The notes under the pieces: model-generated
Database searches by the model: none
The model's input: only the letters and a program-made list of their open reading frames with translations
What the model was told of the DNA's origin: nothing
Shown here: positions 11,870 through 23,978 of the stretch, one piece after another
Layout of the letters: the number at the start of each line of letters is the position of its first letter
Position numbering within the stretch: position 1 is the first letter of the stretch
NCBI GenBank assembly: GCA_019279435.1
Contig: JAAALK010000287.1
Location: 18,910,162 to 18,974,161, forward strand
Length of the DNA: 64,000 nt
DNA from: Zizania palustris
Lineage: Eukaryota; Streptophyta; Magnoliopsida; Poales; Poaceae
Direction of reading: 5' to 3'
Translations under genes and position numbers: made by a program

Positions 11870-13514
11870 TGTGGCACCCCGATTTACCGAAATCGAGACA
11901 TTATTGAATTTCATAAGAAAAACAATAATATAAGAGGTTCATCATGCGACAATCGTACATACGACAATATTCATGGTACGCAGACCATATTTATTACATC
12001 AGAGTTTTAATAAAAACGATAATAAAGATATTTAAAATGCATGACGAACGCCTTCTTCAAGATCTTTGCTTGACTGGGTCGCTACTCCAAACTGTCTTCA
12101 TAGTAGGCATCCTCTGTGGTGTTCAACGGGTATGAGTACAAAAAGTATTCAACAAGCCACCGCAAATGCAGGTAATAATGCAAGGTAATTACAAAGGAAG
12201 GATAATTGGCTAAAAGTGCGGAAAAGTACATTTTTCAGTTATTGCAGTTAATGTAGTCAAATTTTATCATGCGAAAAGTAAACATGAACAATAATAACAT
12301 CATCTAACTCGAGGAGTACGTTTTACCTCCTCGCACAACAGTCCTTACATGTCAAACCAACATGCACATCCATATTCAAAGTAAACTAACTGTGGGATGT
12401 CACGCAACCCGCCCTTGACCGTGGGCTCGGCTTTTCAAAAATATTTATGACTCTGATCAGAGATGTACTACTGTACCCACAAGGCACGCACTCATCCCAT
12501 ACACCAAAGTGTAACGAGATGACCCATACAATGGGAACTCGTGCCAAAACTTCAGCATGAAATGCTCCAAGCGATAACCACCCGCTCTAGGTTTCGCCGG
12601 CTAACGTCGCACCCCCTTTTGCGCCACATTAGTACAAGCCACCCGCAGGTGCTGCTTGACCCATCTCCAAATGGTGGCCTCGGTTTGGAACACTCCATAT
12701 CTTAGTTAGGACTTACCCATTAGACTTGTGGTTAGTACGGAAGTGTATTGCAACGGATCCTGTAGACCGGTCCTTATAGTGCCCCGGGTGCTACCGACCA
12801 ATGCCCTAGCTTGCACCCAGAACCCACCATGCATCCACTCACAACCATAACTCATCACCAACAGAATTCCAAGGATAAGAAGTAACGGGGATCTTATAGT
12901 AGAACCATTTTGCTACGACTCATTTTTATCCTATAGCGGTCGTGTCAATACATTGGACACTAGCTAATAATACTAACCATACGGTGACAAGGAGGTTAGT
13001 CGAGATAGCATGGCTTGGGTTGCACATCAAGGTCGGGGGATCCTAAATAAATATATTGTAAGGGTTTCATTTGACTAATGCATGTATATCCTATGTGTTT
13101 TAGCGATAGTTTAGTAAAACATGGGTTCAATATGCTCAAAAGATTGGTTTGGTGACTTGCCTTGTTCAGCGAAAGGTGAGGGAGGGACTTCCGGGAAGTA
13201 TTTCGGTTCCTCGGCGGCGTCGTAGTCTTTCCAATATAGATAAGGTAAAATAAAATAAATACAACATTCAATTAAACAATATAAAACCACACAACAAGCA
13301 CATAGGTTTAGATTGGTTTAATTTAAAGAAAATTAAGTTGTTAAGTCTCTGAAATTTATTTTATAAATAATTTTAAAAGGAATTATAATGAAATGTTGTC
13401 CTTTGTAAAAAGGGTTTTAAATGTGAGTAGTCTCATTTTAAGTCTTCTAATTAATTTTAAAATGAAAGGTTCATGGACAATTTAGTGGTTTTCAATATAT
13501 GAACAGAAGGGGAT
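11870..13514 (-). mobile_element. 5' LTR of G1, first segment
   Basis: The LTR begins (plus reading) TGTGGCACCCCG and runs to 13514, where a second element is inserted. From 12621 it matches window bases 1 to about 912 almost base for base. The LTR resumes at 18753. Together the segments make an LTR of about 3.4 kb. Confidence 0.9.
13510..13514. repeat. Target-site duplication GGGAT (left)
   Basis: GGGAT at 13510-13514 is repeated at 18753-18757. The uninterrupted G1 LTR at about 890 has the pentamer once, so 13515-18752 is a single integration event. Confidence 0.92.
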
Positions 13515-13958
13515 TGTAACACCTCGGTTTTCGCGAGGCATTTCCCCTTAATAAATAAATTTCAAGAAAAGGATTTAGTATAAATCAAGAAAGAGGAAAG
13601 CTAAAATATGGGCCTAAAAATTTCATTTAAAATCAGCTAGAGTATTTTTCCTAAAAATTCTCCTAAGCATCAAATTGCGTTCCAAAAATTTTTCTGGAAA
13701 TTTTGGTACCAAGGAATTCAATAAGATATAATCAACATCACTTCATCTTAAACCTCTAACACAAATTAATAGAATATATTACAACACGAATGTTGAGTGA
13801 ATAAAATACATGATAAATCATTTATATTAAAAATAATATAAGGCATGAGTGTGAAAGATGATAAGGATCTAGGCCAAATTATTCATCTTAGGCAATAAAA
13901 CCAGTAACGATTTCCCCTTAATGTTGGCACCTTCTTTTTGAACCCTTCAAACTTCAGG

Positions 13959-14645
13959 ATGGCCAATAACCAAGGATCAGAAGCTCCACACGATGGAAAC
14001 ACCTTAGGCAATATGCCTCAGTGGGGTGCACCTGGACACCAGCAGACCCCTGTTGTCTATCATCCCACACTTGCGGAGATGGTGACAAAACAAAACCAAC
14101 TGATCGCCACACTGCTTACCCAGATGCAACAACTACAAAAGCAGATGCAAGAGCAGCAGACACAGTTGTTCCGTCTCCAACAACACCAACACGAGCTCTC
14201 CCTTCAGCTGATCTACGGGGACTTCGCCAACTTTCAGAGATTGGTGAATGAAGCAACTATACCGAAAACCAGAGTGATTCCACCTCAAGCCCCAACTCCT
14301 GCCAAGCCACGAACCACCCTCGGAGGGCCAAGCATAGACATCCCACCCCAAGCACCACCAGCCGGAAGAACTCCAGCACAAACTACCGGATACAAGAGAG
14401 ACAGGAACGGCAAGCCAATTGTGTGCTACAACTGCCGCCAAGGAGGACACTACGCCAACAAGTGCCCCTACCCCAAGCGGGTGCCATCCTCCATTCCAAA
14501 ACCAGAGGGACATACTCTAGAGCACCACAAAGAGAAACCAGATACAACCAAAGACACTCCCAATTTGATCTCAACCAACCCAGATCCAGAGATCGCTTTG
14601 CCTACTTCTGATGTAACACTATCTTCTAATCCGGAGCACCAGTAG
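13959..14645 (+). CDS. Shortened gag of the non-autonomous gypsy element
   Basis: An open 228-codon frame begins MANNQGSEAP. It is related to G1 gag: the glutamine-rich N-terminal coiled coil (residues about 45-90) is kept, and a CX2CX4HX4C zinc knuckle (CYNCRQGGHYANKC) sits at residues 156-169. Most of the capsid core between these parts is missing; the sequence jumps to a segment like G1's YADFQWLVNKAL. The C-terminus is hydrophilic. The frame has no stop despite the loss of pol, so it could still be translated. A protein with oligomerisation and nucleic-acid-binding parts but little capsid core would need capsids from another element. Confidence 0.75.
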   Translation: MANNQGSEAPHDGNTLGNMPQWGAPGHQQTPVVYHPTLAEMVTKQNQLIATLLTQMQQLQKQMQEQQTQLFRLQQHQHELSLQLIYGDFANFQRLVNEATIPKTRVIPPQAPTPAKPRTTLGGPSIDIPPQAPPAGRTPAQTTGYKRDRNGKPIVCYNCRQGGHYANKCPYPKRVPSSIPKPEGHTLEHHKEKPDTTKDTPNLISTNPDPEIALPTSDVTLSSNPEHQ

Positions 14646-14705
14646 AACTCCGTCCCTTAGTTTTCCCGAGGTTCGCTTTGAATCTCGAGGATGAGATTCT
14701 CTGTA

Positions 14706-14718
14706 ACGGGGATAGGAT
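14706..14718 (+). other. Polypurine tract of the non-autonomous element
   Basis: ACGGGGATAGGAT lies immediately before the TGTAACAGCC start of the 3' LTR. It is very similar to G1's tract at 2660-2675 read on the minus strand. Confidence 0.75.
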
Positions 14719-17700
14719 TGTAACAGCCCCAAAATTAAAAGGGAATAAAATAAAGGAAAAATAATATTAAATAAATTTCTGAATTTTGTTATTAAAGAAA
14801 ATCCTAAAAGAGCCCTATTAAAGACAAACAGAGACAAATAACCAAAATTTGGACTTGAAAATTTTATGGGATAAACTAGAGGCCAAGAAATATTTTTGAG
14901 AATTTTTACAAAATTTTATCAACAGTGCTTCAAGCCTTAAACAAATAAACCAATTTCTGGAATTAAATTAATTAGAAAAAGTATTTAAATTCTTATTGGG
15001 CCGAAACCCTGAATTCTTCCCCAAAGGCCTTTCGGCCCAGCCCAACGCAGCCTCTCTCGCTGACAAGTGGGACCCGCCTGTCGGCGCCGTCCCTCTCTCC
15101 TTTCCCACACGCCCGCACCCGCTGACATGCGGGGCCGCCCTGTCAGCGCCCCTTTCTCCCGCGCCCGCGCCTGGTCGGCCCCACTGGTCAGCCTCCCGTT
15201 TCCCCGCTCGCCTCTGCCATCCCGGGCCCGCTCGTCAGGATCGTCTTCCCCAGGGGAAGTTTCCCCTTTTCTCTCTCTCCGACCGAACCTTAGCCATGAA
15301 ATCCGCCGCCGTCGATCACCTTCCCCCAAAATTGGTCGCACCCTCACACTTGCCTTTGCCCAGGGATTCCTTCCCCTCTGTTACCCGACGCAATCGCGCA
15401 AGAAATCGCCGAAGGTACGTGTATGGAAAGCTTGCCGGGGCAAGATTTGGAAACCTTCGGGTTTCCTTATTTCCCCTTACCAAATCGACGCCGGCGACCC
15501 CTATTTAAACACCCCGACGTCGCTGCATTTCGCCACGCCACCGGAGCTCAAGCCCTCGCCTCCCTGAGCGCCCCCACCCTCCTTTGCGTTTTTTTCCTCT
15601 GCTTCGGCTACGGCAAGACCTCGCCGGCGCTCCGGGCCACTGCCGCCCTCTCCGTCTCCATCGCCGAGACCGCAGCCGCCCCCTCTACCTCGGCCCCACA
15701 TCCGTTGGGCCGGATTACCGCCGGATCGCCGTCGCCACCATCGACCCGAAGGTCTTCATCGCCTCTCCTCGCCGCCGGCCACCGCTGGTCCCCGTCCGTC
15801 CCCATCTCCGGTACGAATGAGATCCTTGAGCTATGCTCGTTCCATTTTTGCGCTCGGATTAGCCCCTAGGCCACCGCAACCGCCGTCGCACGCCTCGCCG
15901 TCGCCGGGGAAGACGGTACCCCTCGCCGTCGTCCTGTGCCGTGCCGGTTCTAACCGTGGCCGTCGGATTCAAGGGGGACGGCTGAGATTAAAACCCCAGA
16001 TCAAGGGCCCAGATGGCCTTGACCGGCGTTGACCGGTACGGGCTCATCTGAGCCCTCCGATCCCACTTAACCGTCCCGCCCCATTGGCAACCGTTGGATC
16101 TGGATCCAACGGTCCAGATCCGACCGGCCCAGCGCACAGTGCATGGGTCCATGGTGGACCTGGCTCACCGTGGACCCAAGCCTGTTTTCTGGTTTAAATA
16201 AAATTCAGAAAAATACTTTAAACTTTAAAAATGCATATCTTGCTCAATTTAACTCCAAAATTCACCATTTTAATTCTAGAAAATTTGTCTTTTCATTCTC
16301 TACACATTTATGCAATAAAAACAACATGTTTATTTGGCACATAATAATCTTATTAAATAATAAAGAAAAGTCCCCTTTAGGAATTAATTAATATTTTAAT
16401 AAAATAATTCAGATAAACCCTTAAAAATTTATAAAGTAATTTCAGAAGATATAATGGCTCTATTTCACTGTTATTAACACAATAAAAATGGAATGACCAT
16501 GTTGTCCATGACATTTTGTTAAATAACATTCCTAAGACCCCTTTAGGGTTTAATTAATATTCCATTTAAATAATACAGAAAAACTCTTAGAAATTTATAT
16601 AATAATTTTAGATGATATAATAAATCCAGTACACTGTTTATAAGTCAATAAAAATATAATAAGTCATTTTGCCCATTTTAGATTCTTAAATAAACATTTC
16701 CAAGACCCTTTAAAATAAATGATTAATTCACATAATGGAAATACAACACTTTACAAAAATATCATGCAAATGACATAATAAATTCAAAGGACTTAATGAC
16801 TTGATTCTACTGTTTTAATGCAATAAAAATAACATGTTCACTTTACCCACTTTAATCTATTAATTAATATTGCAAAATGGCCTTGTAGGGTAATTAAGTA
16901 ATTCAGATAATAGAAGTTAAACACGTTATAAACATGTCATGACAACTTATATAATAATAACTTCAGAAAACCTAACAACTTGAGTTCACTGTTTTTAATA
17001 CAAATAGAATATTCATTTTGCCCACCTTGTTCCATTAAATCATATTACACAAAGCCCTTTCTAATAGTAAAGATCCACACTTTATGAAATTATCTTAAGC
17101 TAGATAACAAACTTCAAAAGACTTAATAATTTAAAGTCACTATTTTTGATACCATAAAAACATCAAGGCTAATTTATACCTCTCTAAGTTCATCTCTAAA
17201 AAGGGGAAATAAAAACCCCTAGGAAAAATAATTACATCAAGTCTTAAGATTCAGAAATCTCATTAGAAATCAATCTTAGATATTTAAGTAACAATTCCCT
17301 AGAATTTAAGACTCTATCACCCTTACTTAAATCCAACAATGACTTGTATGCTTGTATGCTTGATTTTGGTTTGTTTATTGAATGTTGTGTTTACTTTTCC
17401 GTATCGAGAAGACTACGACGTCATCGAAGATCCGGAGTTCTATCCCGAGGTTCCTCCTTCACCCTTTGCTGAGCAAGGCAAGTCATCGACCACCTCTGTG
17501 GAAACAGTTGATCATCATTGAGCCCATGATTTTAATAAATTATCGCTATAACACATAGGTTAATATTGCATTAGTCAAAGATCAAGCCTTACACTTATAT
17601 TTATTGGATCCCCGTCCTTGTGTGCAAACCCAAGCCATGCTTATTGAGCCTTAACTCCTTGTCACTCTACGAATATTATATTAGCTAGTGCCCAATGTAC

Positions 17701-18752
17701 CGGCACAACTGCTATAGGATATAAAGAATGAGTCGTAGTTAGATGGATTCTGGTATATGAAATACCCCGTTATTCTTGTCTCTGGACTCTGTTGGAGTTA
17801 GGTATGTTATAAGTATGGTGGGTTCCGGGTGCAAGCTCGGGTTTTGATATGTCGCACCCGGGGCACTATAAGGACCGGTCTGCGGGATCTGTTGCAAAGC
17901 ACTTCCGTACCAACCACAAGTCTAATGGGTAAGTCCTAACTGGAAGTGTGGAACACTCCGTCTCACGGCACCATAGTGGAGGGGGCAAGGGGCTAGCCCT
18001 CAGGGCGCCTTGTACCGACGATGGCTCAAGGGGGGGTATTGTGGAAACTCGACATGGCGAGACACGGTACGAAACCTATAAGAGGGTGCTGTTGAGTCGG
18101 GGAAGACCATATGGAAGGTTTTGGCATGAGTGCGTGCCTTGTGGGTACAGTGGTACATCTCTGATCAGAGTAATTCAAACTTTTCGAAAAGCCGAGCCCA
18201 CGGTCAAGGGCGGGTTGTGTGACTACTCGCAGTTAGTTTACAATTGGTTGAATGATTGAGTTATTCATGGCATGTAAGGACTGATGTGCGAGGAGGTAAA
18301 ACGTACTCCTCGAGTTAGAAGATGATGATGCATTCACATGTTTACTTTTCCGTACTAATAAATTGCTCACACTTAATGCTTTACAAATATGCTGTTTCCG
18401 CAAAACTAGCCACTATCTCCCTTGTTACTGCCTTGCATTATATTTGCATTCGGTGGCTTGCTGAGTACTCCTGTACTCACCCCGTTGATTTACAACATCA
18501 GAGCCCGTCTTCTACGAGGAGGATGCAGGTCTGGAGTAGCGACCCAGTCAAGGCGAGACTGGAAGGAGGCGTTCATCTAGGACCCTTGATTTTATTAGTT
18601 TCTCTTCATTTTCATTCACTTTTGTATTAATGCGGTCTACGAACCGTGAATGATTGCCCGTATTGTACGTGGTCGCTTGATGAACGTCTTGGTTTATTGA
18701 TTTTCTTTGGAATTTCAATAAAGGTCCTGATTTATTAAATCGGGGCGCGACA
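14719..18752 (+). mobile_element. 3' LTR (about 4.0 kb) of the non-autonomous element
   Basis: A long LTR of 4034 bp starting TGTAACAGCCCC and ending GCGACA. It is the reverse-complement relative of the solo LTR at 3327-6894. It has a GC-rich first 1.2 kb, then about 1.1 kb of AT-rich sequence, then the conserved block (about 17620-17970) shared with the other gypsy LTRs here. ORFs inside it (for example 17948-18259) are not recognised as genes. Confidence 0.85.
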
Positions 18753-20521
18753 GGGATAAATATAAACTTTACTGAAATTTAAATAATTGAATTTACATTT
18801 TTACCCTAAGGGCATTTCAATACCTATTTAAGTAAATATGAAAAGTCCAAAGTAAACCTACTGTTTTTATTGTATGAACATGTAGAGAATAATATTATAA
18901 ATTTTCTGAAATTGGAATGGTAATTTTTGAAGTTAAAATGCGCCAGATGTGAATTTTACAAGTTTAAAACAGTTTCTGGAATTTATTTTAAATTTAAATC
19001 GCCCCGGGTCCACGGTGAGCCAAGCCCACGGTGAACCCGCACACTGTGCGTGTGTGCCGGATCGATCTGGACCGTTGGATCCAGATCCAACGCGCGAGGG
19101 CGAGGCGGGGGAGTTAAAGTGACGTGGACGGCCAGGATTAAAACATTGAACCGGTACGCGATGGACGCTCCAGATTAAACGTGGGTTTTAAAACTAACGG
19201 ACGCGCGAGATTAAAACATACCCCTTCGCTCAGATCCGACGGTGCAGATTAAACCGCACATGAGATTTAATCGGTACCGTTAGATCCAGATCGCACGGCC
19301 AGGATCAAATCCGACACGGCACGGGTACCCGACCCGTGTCGGTCGTCTTCTCCGGCGACGGCGAGCAGGCCAAAGGCCACGGTGAGCGACGGCGGTCATG
19401 CCTAAGGCCTAAAACAGAAAGAGGACGACTAGGGGATCATGAGGGTACCCTTGCGGTGACGAACGGTCGACGGAGCGAGGCCGACGACAAGCGGAGGTGG
19501 CGAAGGTGTTCGGGTCCTTGGCGGCGACGGTGATCCGGCGGGGTTCGGCGTCGGCGGAGGGGTGGCCGAGGTCGGGACGGCCTTGGCGGTCACGGAGGTG
19601 CGGTCAGCGTGGACGGAGAGGGGCTCTGGCGACGGCGAGTGGTGGCTGGAGTACGGGCGACGGTGGTGCGCTAGAATCCGAAGTGAGGGCGTTCTGTTGG
19701 TTCTCGCAACGAGTGAGCGTGGGGGATCACACGCGGACGGCCAGGGGGCTTAAATAGGAGCACCGGCGAGGGATAACGGGTGACGTATACAAGGAAAGCC
19801 GAAAGGGGGTTTTCAATGGCGCCGGCGAGGTCTGCCATGCACGCGAGCGCTGATCCCGTGGCTTAATTGCGTGGGTTAACGGGGGAAACGGCCGGGGCGG
19901 CGCGGGGGACCGATTAATGGCATCGATTTAATGGGGGAGGGGCCGGCGAGGCGAATCCGAGGGCGAGGTCGTCGGCCGGCGCGATTTGGGGGCGGTGGCG
20001 CGAGGTGGACGACGGGTCCGATAGGTGGGCCAAGGTGGTCAGCGGGTGCGAGCGCACGGGCGCAGAGGCTGATGGGTGGGGCCGAGCGGTCGGGCGCGAG
20101 GGGTTTGGTTGGCGCCGACAGGTGGGGCCAGGTACGCATGCGGAGAGGAGGTCACTAACGGGCGGGGTCCATTGGTCAGATGGCGCGCACGGGGAGGAGT
20201 GGGCTGGGCCGGCTGGGAGAGAGAGAAAGGGAGGGGAGGCCCATTACTATTTTAAAAGGTTTTCTGATTTAAAATAATTGCAGAAAATAGATTAAATCAT
20301 TTGGGGTATCTCCAAGGTTGATAAAATTTTGTAAAAAATCTCAAAAATATATTTTGGCCTAGGGATCATACACAAAACTTTTCAGCTCCTGGTTTGGCCA
20401 TTTCATCTAGGTTGTAGTTCAAAATGGTGAAGGAGGGCATTAAAGGTATTTCCAAAATAATAAATTTCAGGAAATTCGATTAAATAATATTTTTATTCCT
20501 TTGAAAGTTTGGGGTGTTACA
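18753..20521 (-). mobile_element. 5' LTR of G1, second segment
   Basis: G1's right LTR resumes after the nested element (18753-18757 is the GGGAT duplication). It runs to TTACA at 20521, matching 893-2659 of the left copy. The sequence to the right (from 20522) is the coding strand of another element, so 20521 is the outer boundary of G1. Confidence 0.88.
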
Positions 20522-21319
20522 TATGTCGATTGTTTCGCATGGGAGTATAGCGAGATGCCAGGGATAAGCCGCGAGCTCGTGGAGCATCGGTTGTCTATCA
20601 AGTCCAGATTTAGGCCTTATAAGCAGCCTCCCCGCCGCTTTAACTCAGCCGTCTATGACCGAGTTAAAGAAGAAGTGGAGCGACTACTCAAGGCTGAATT
20701 TATTAGGCCATGCAGGTACGCGGAATGGGTTGCTAACATTGTGCCTGTAGAGAAGAAAGGGAGTGGCAAGATACGGGTATGTATTGATTTCAGGGATCTG
20801 AACGGAGCCACTCCAAAGGACGAGTATCCAATGCCGATAACCGACATGTTGATCAACGATGCTTCAGGACACAAGGTACTGAGTTTTCTTGATGGCAATG
20901 CTGGTTATAATCAAATCTTTATGGCCAAAGAGGACGTCTACAAGACTGCCTTTCGATGCCCTGGTTTTGTCGGTTTGTTTGAGTGGGTCAACATGACTTT
21001 TGGTTTGAAGAATGCTGGCGCCACGTACCAACGTGCTATGAACTTAATCTTTCATGACTTGTTAGGAGTTATGTTAGAAGTTTACATCGATGATGTCGTA
21101 GTCAAATCGGACGCTATGGGAAACCATTTAGCTGATTTGAAGGTTGCCTTTGATAGAATGCGACAGTATGGGTTGAAAATGAACCCACTCAAGTGTGCTT
21201 TCGGTGTGTCGGCGGGTAAGTTCTTAGGTTTCATGATTCACGAGAGAGGCATAGAAATTGATCCTAAGAGACTTGAACTATTTGCGTCGCTTTATATCCA
21301 ACTTGTCTGGCAAGATTGA
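20522..21319 (+). pseudogene. Tat-lineage gypsy pol: reverse transcriptase
   Basis: The frame entering from the G1 junction encodes an RT. It has YKQPPRRFN and the EEVERLLKAEFIRP segment, then IRVCIDFRDLNGATPKDEYPMP, and the catalytic YIDDVVVKSD followed by the thumb. The sequence style (DFRDLN..TPKDEYPMP, VYIDDVVVKS) is that of the Tat lineage of Ty3/gypsy. G1 has cut the element, so the upstream protease and gag are outside the window. The frame shifts near 21280, where a short stretch of the connection is missing, and RNase H continues in another frame. Not functional. Confidence 0.88.
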
Positions 21320-22328
21320 TGCCTTTGTCCCCATACTCTGGCTAAAAAACGAAGCCGAGTTCACTTGGGGGGCAAGCCAGCAAAGTGCTTTTGAGAAGAT
21401 CAAGGAGTGCTTGTCATCATCGCCTGTGGTGAGAGCATCTAAAGCTGGGATTTCGTTTCGGCTGTACATCGCCGCTGAAGATAGTGTGATCGGGGCCATG
21501 CTAACCAAGGAGGTAGAGGGGAAAGAGTACATCATCACATTCTTGAGACGCCACCTGCTGGAAGCCGAAACCAGGTACGCGTTTGTAGAACGATTGTGTT
21601 TATCACTTTACTACGCGTGCACCAAATTACGCCATTATCTTCTCCCCACTACATGTGTTGTCGTTTGCCAAACCGATGTTATAAAGCAAATGTTACAGAA
21701 GCCGATTCTAAGTGGAAGAATTGGAAAATGGGCTTACGCATTGATTGAGTTCGATTTGGCCTACAAACCCCTGAGAGCGATGAAAGGCCAAACCGTAGCC
21801 AACTTTATAGTTGATCACCACGTAGATGTCAGCGGGAGTAACAATATTGCTCTGGTTGAAGTAGTGTCGTGGAAACTTTATTTTGATGGTTCGGCTTGCA
21901 AGAGTGGCCAAGGTATTAGAGTGGTTCTCATATCACCTAATGGAATGCACTTTGAAACTTCGGCCCGACTAGAATTTTCTTCCACTAATAACCAAGCTGA
22001 ATACGAAGATTTATTGCTAGGTCTTGAATTACTAGAATCTGTAGGTGCTACACATGTTCACGCATACGGTGATTCTTTGTTGGTAGTGCAACAAGTAGCT
22101 AAGAGTGCTCAATGTTTTAATGGCTTGCTGAATAGTTACTTGGATAAATGTCTAGACATAGTTGCTACTTTCGATGACTTCAAAATCTCTCATGTATCAA
22201 GAGTAGCCAATTCAGTCGCAAATGATCTGGCTCAGCAAGCATCTAGTTACCAAGTCAGGAGAGAAAAATTTTCTGTATTGGAGAAGTCGGTGCTTTGCCT
22301 CACTGCCGAAGCCAGTAACGGTGGGTAG
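21270..22328 (+). pseudogene. Tat-lineage gypsy pol: RNase H plus additional RNase H
   Basis: A long open stretch starts at the tether (LRRFISNLSGKIDAF). It continues through the ordinary gypsy RNase H region (SFRLYIAAEDSVIGAML, then AFVERLCLSLYYACTKLRHYL). A second RNase H-like domain follows, with the LYFDGSACKSGQGI and TNNQAEYEDLLLGLELL motifs. Two RNase H domains in tandem (the second an archaeal/plant-like aRNH) are characteristic of the Tat lineage. The frame ends where a GC-rich stretch begins at about 22320. Confidence 0.85.
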
Positions 22329-22565
22329 GCACACCCTCCGGGTCGAACCCCTCTGGCCGCTGAAGGCCGCTGCGCGCCAAGGTCCCTGGACCAGAGTACT
22401 TTGCCAACCATGAGACCTGGCACGCCGGAGTCCGTAGGCCGAAGCCTCCTGCACGGAGAAGGCTCCCCAGAGCCCGAACCCTCCGGAGGGCTTCGGCCCA
22501 GCACACTCCAAAAGGCCACCCCGGCCAGGCTTTGGTAGGAGCTGGAATGGCTCGGGGGGCAACCC
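22320..22565. other. GC-rich foreign stretch between RNase H and integrase
   Basis: About 245 bp, much richer in G and C than the flanking pol, interrupts the reading frame between the RNase H end (LTAEASNGG) and the integrase start (DWRIPIVQYLR, near 22633). It contains repeated CTCCGG/GGCCGAAG-type words and no clear terminal repeats. It may be a fragment of another repeat. I could not identify its family or exact borders. Confidence 0.5.
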
Positions 22566-22599
22566 GAAGTTAGTAGTTTAGAAATTTTTTCAGAAGGCA

Positions 22600-23891
22600 A
22601 GCCAGCAAGACCCTCTGAAAACTGTAAGGGCGATTGGAGAATCCCAATCGTCCAGTATTTGAGACACCCTAGCCAAAGGGTTGATCGGAAGGTTCGGCGA
22701 CAAGCATTCAAATTCGTGTTAATAGATGACACATTGTACTGCCGAACCATCGATGGAGTACTATTGAAGTGTTTAGAAAATGAACAATCCCAGGTGGCTA
22801 CGGGAGAAGTCCATGAAGGACTTTGTGGCACTCATTAGTAGCCCCAAAAAATGAGTTGGATGCTCAAAAGAGCGGGTTTTTATTGGCCGACTATGACTGA
22901 AGATTGTTTCAAGTACTATAGAGGGTGTGAAGCATGTCAGAAGTTTGGCAATATTTAGGTGGCTCCTACCTCATTTCTCAATCCTATTGTCAAGCCATGG
23001 TCGTTTCGAGGTTGGGGTTTAGACTTCATCGGCCAGATTCACCCTCCTTCCTCAAAAGGGCATCGGTTCGTGTTGATGGCGATGGATTACTTCACTAAGT
23101 GGACCGAGGCCGTACCTCTCAAAAACATGACTCACAATGAGGTACGTGATTTTATCTTAAAGCACATCATACATAGATTCGGCATTCCTCAAACTCTTAC
23201 TACGGATCAAGGTAGTTCATTTGTTTCTAGATAAGTAAGGGATTTCGCCAAATATTATGGTATTAAGTTGATAAACTCTTCAGCTTACTATGCTTATGCC
23301 AATGGTCAGGCCGAGTCTAGTAATAAAACCGTGATTAAGCTCATTAAGAAGAAAATTGAGGAGTTTCCTAAAAGGTGACATGAAGTATTTTCCGAGGCGC
23401 TATGGGCTTGTAGGATTGCAAAGCACGGTGCTACCAAAGTCAGTCCGTATGAATTGGTATATGGACAAGAAGCCGTTCTGCCCGTAGAGGTAGATCTTGG
23501 CTCCATAAGAGTGTTAAAGCAAGATGGCTTATCGGCCGATGAGTATGAGACTCTTTTGAAGGATAATCTAGAGGAAGTGACCGATAAGAGACTAAGAGCT
23601 TTAGAGGCCATAGAAGTAGACAAAAAGAGCGTAGCCAAAGCCTACAACAGGAAGGTTAAACCAAAATCGTTTCAAGTAGGAGATTTAGTGTGGAAGACGA
23701 TTTTACCCTTAGGAACGAAGAGTCCCAGATTTGGTAAATGGTCACCTAGTTGGGAAGGTCCTTTTAAGATAGCCGAAATCGCTCCCGGCAATGCATACGT
23801 GTTGGAATCTCTGCAAGGAGAGCGGTTTCGAAGAGCTTTGAATGGTAGATATTTGAAAAGGTATTTCCCAAGCGTGTGGCAAACAACATAA
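22600..23891 (+). pseudogene. Tat-lineage gypsy pol: integrase and C-terminal region
   Basis: Integrase is spread over several broken pieces. The N-terminal part (VDRKVRRQAFKFVLIDDTLY) is followed by the zinc-finger region (HEGLCGTH...CEACQKFGNI). The core begins LDFIGQIHPPSSKGHR, with D in TTDQGSSFVS and E in GQAESSNKTV. The C-terminal domain is open for 145 codons (23454-23891) with the FQVGDLVWK and SWEGPFKI modules. In-frame stops (after KFGNI, after FVSR, after FPKR and in the HEGLCGTH region) show decay. Confidence 0.87.
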
Positions 23892-23963
23892 AAAGTGTCG
23901 AAAGGCCGATATAGACGGTATCGTATTCAGTTTATTGTGCTTTTAGTTCACTTAGTTCACTAA

Positions 23964-23978
23964 AAGGCAGGGGGCATG
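23964..23978 (+). other. Polypurine tract of the Tat-lineage element
   Basis: AAGGCAGGGGGCATG precedes TGTTGATAG at 23979, about 75 bp after the pol stop. This is the usual arrangement before a 3' LTR. Confidence 0.65.

Larger units (their letters stand above)
13515..18752 (+). mobile_element. Non-autonomous gypsy element with a 4-kb LTR, nested in G1 LTR
   Basis: This is a 5238-bp insertion starting TGTAACACC and ending GCGACA, flanked by GGGAT. It contains a shortened gag (13959-14645), a polypurine tract and a 3' LTR (14719-18752). Protease, RT, RNase H and integrase are all absent: the post-gag sequence passes directly into the tail that normally follows pol. No primer-binding site was found. 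The first 440 bp do not match the start of the 3' LTR, so the left end is not an ordinary 5' LTR copy. Confidence 0.82.

Noticed and set aside
13515..13958. Calling this a normal 5' LTR of the non-autonomous element
   Set aside because: Beyond the first six bases it does not match the start of the 3' LTR at 14719, and no primer-binding site follows.
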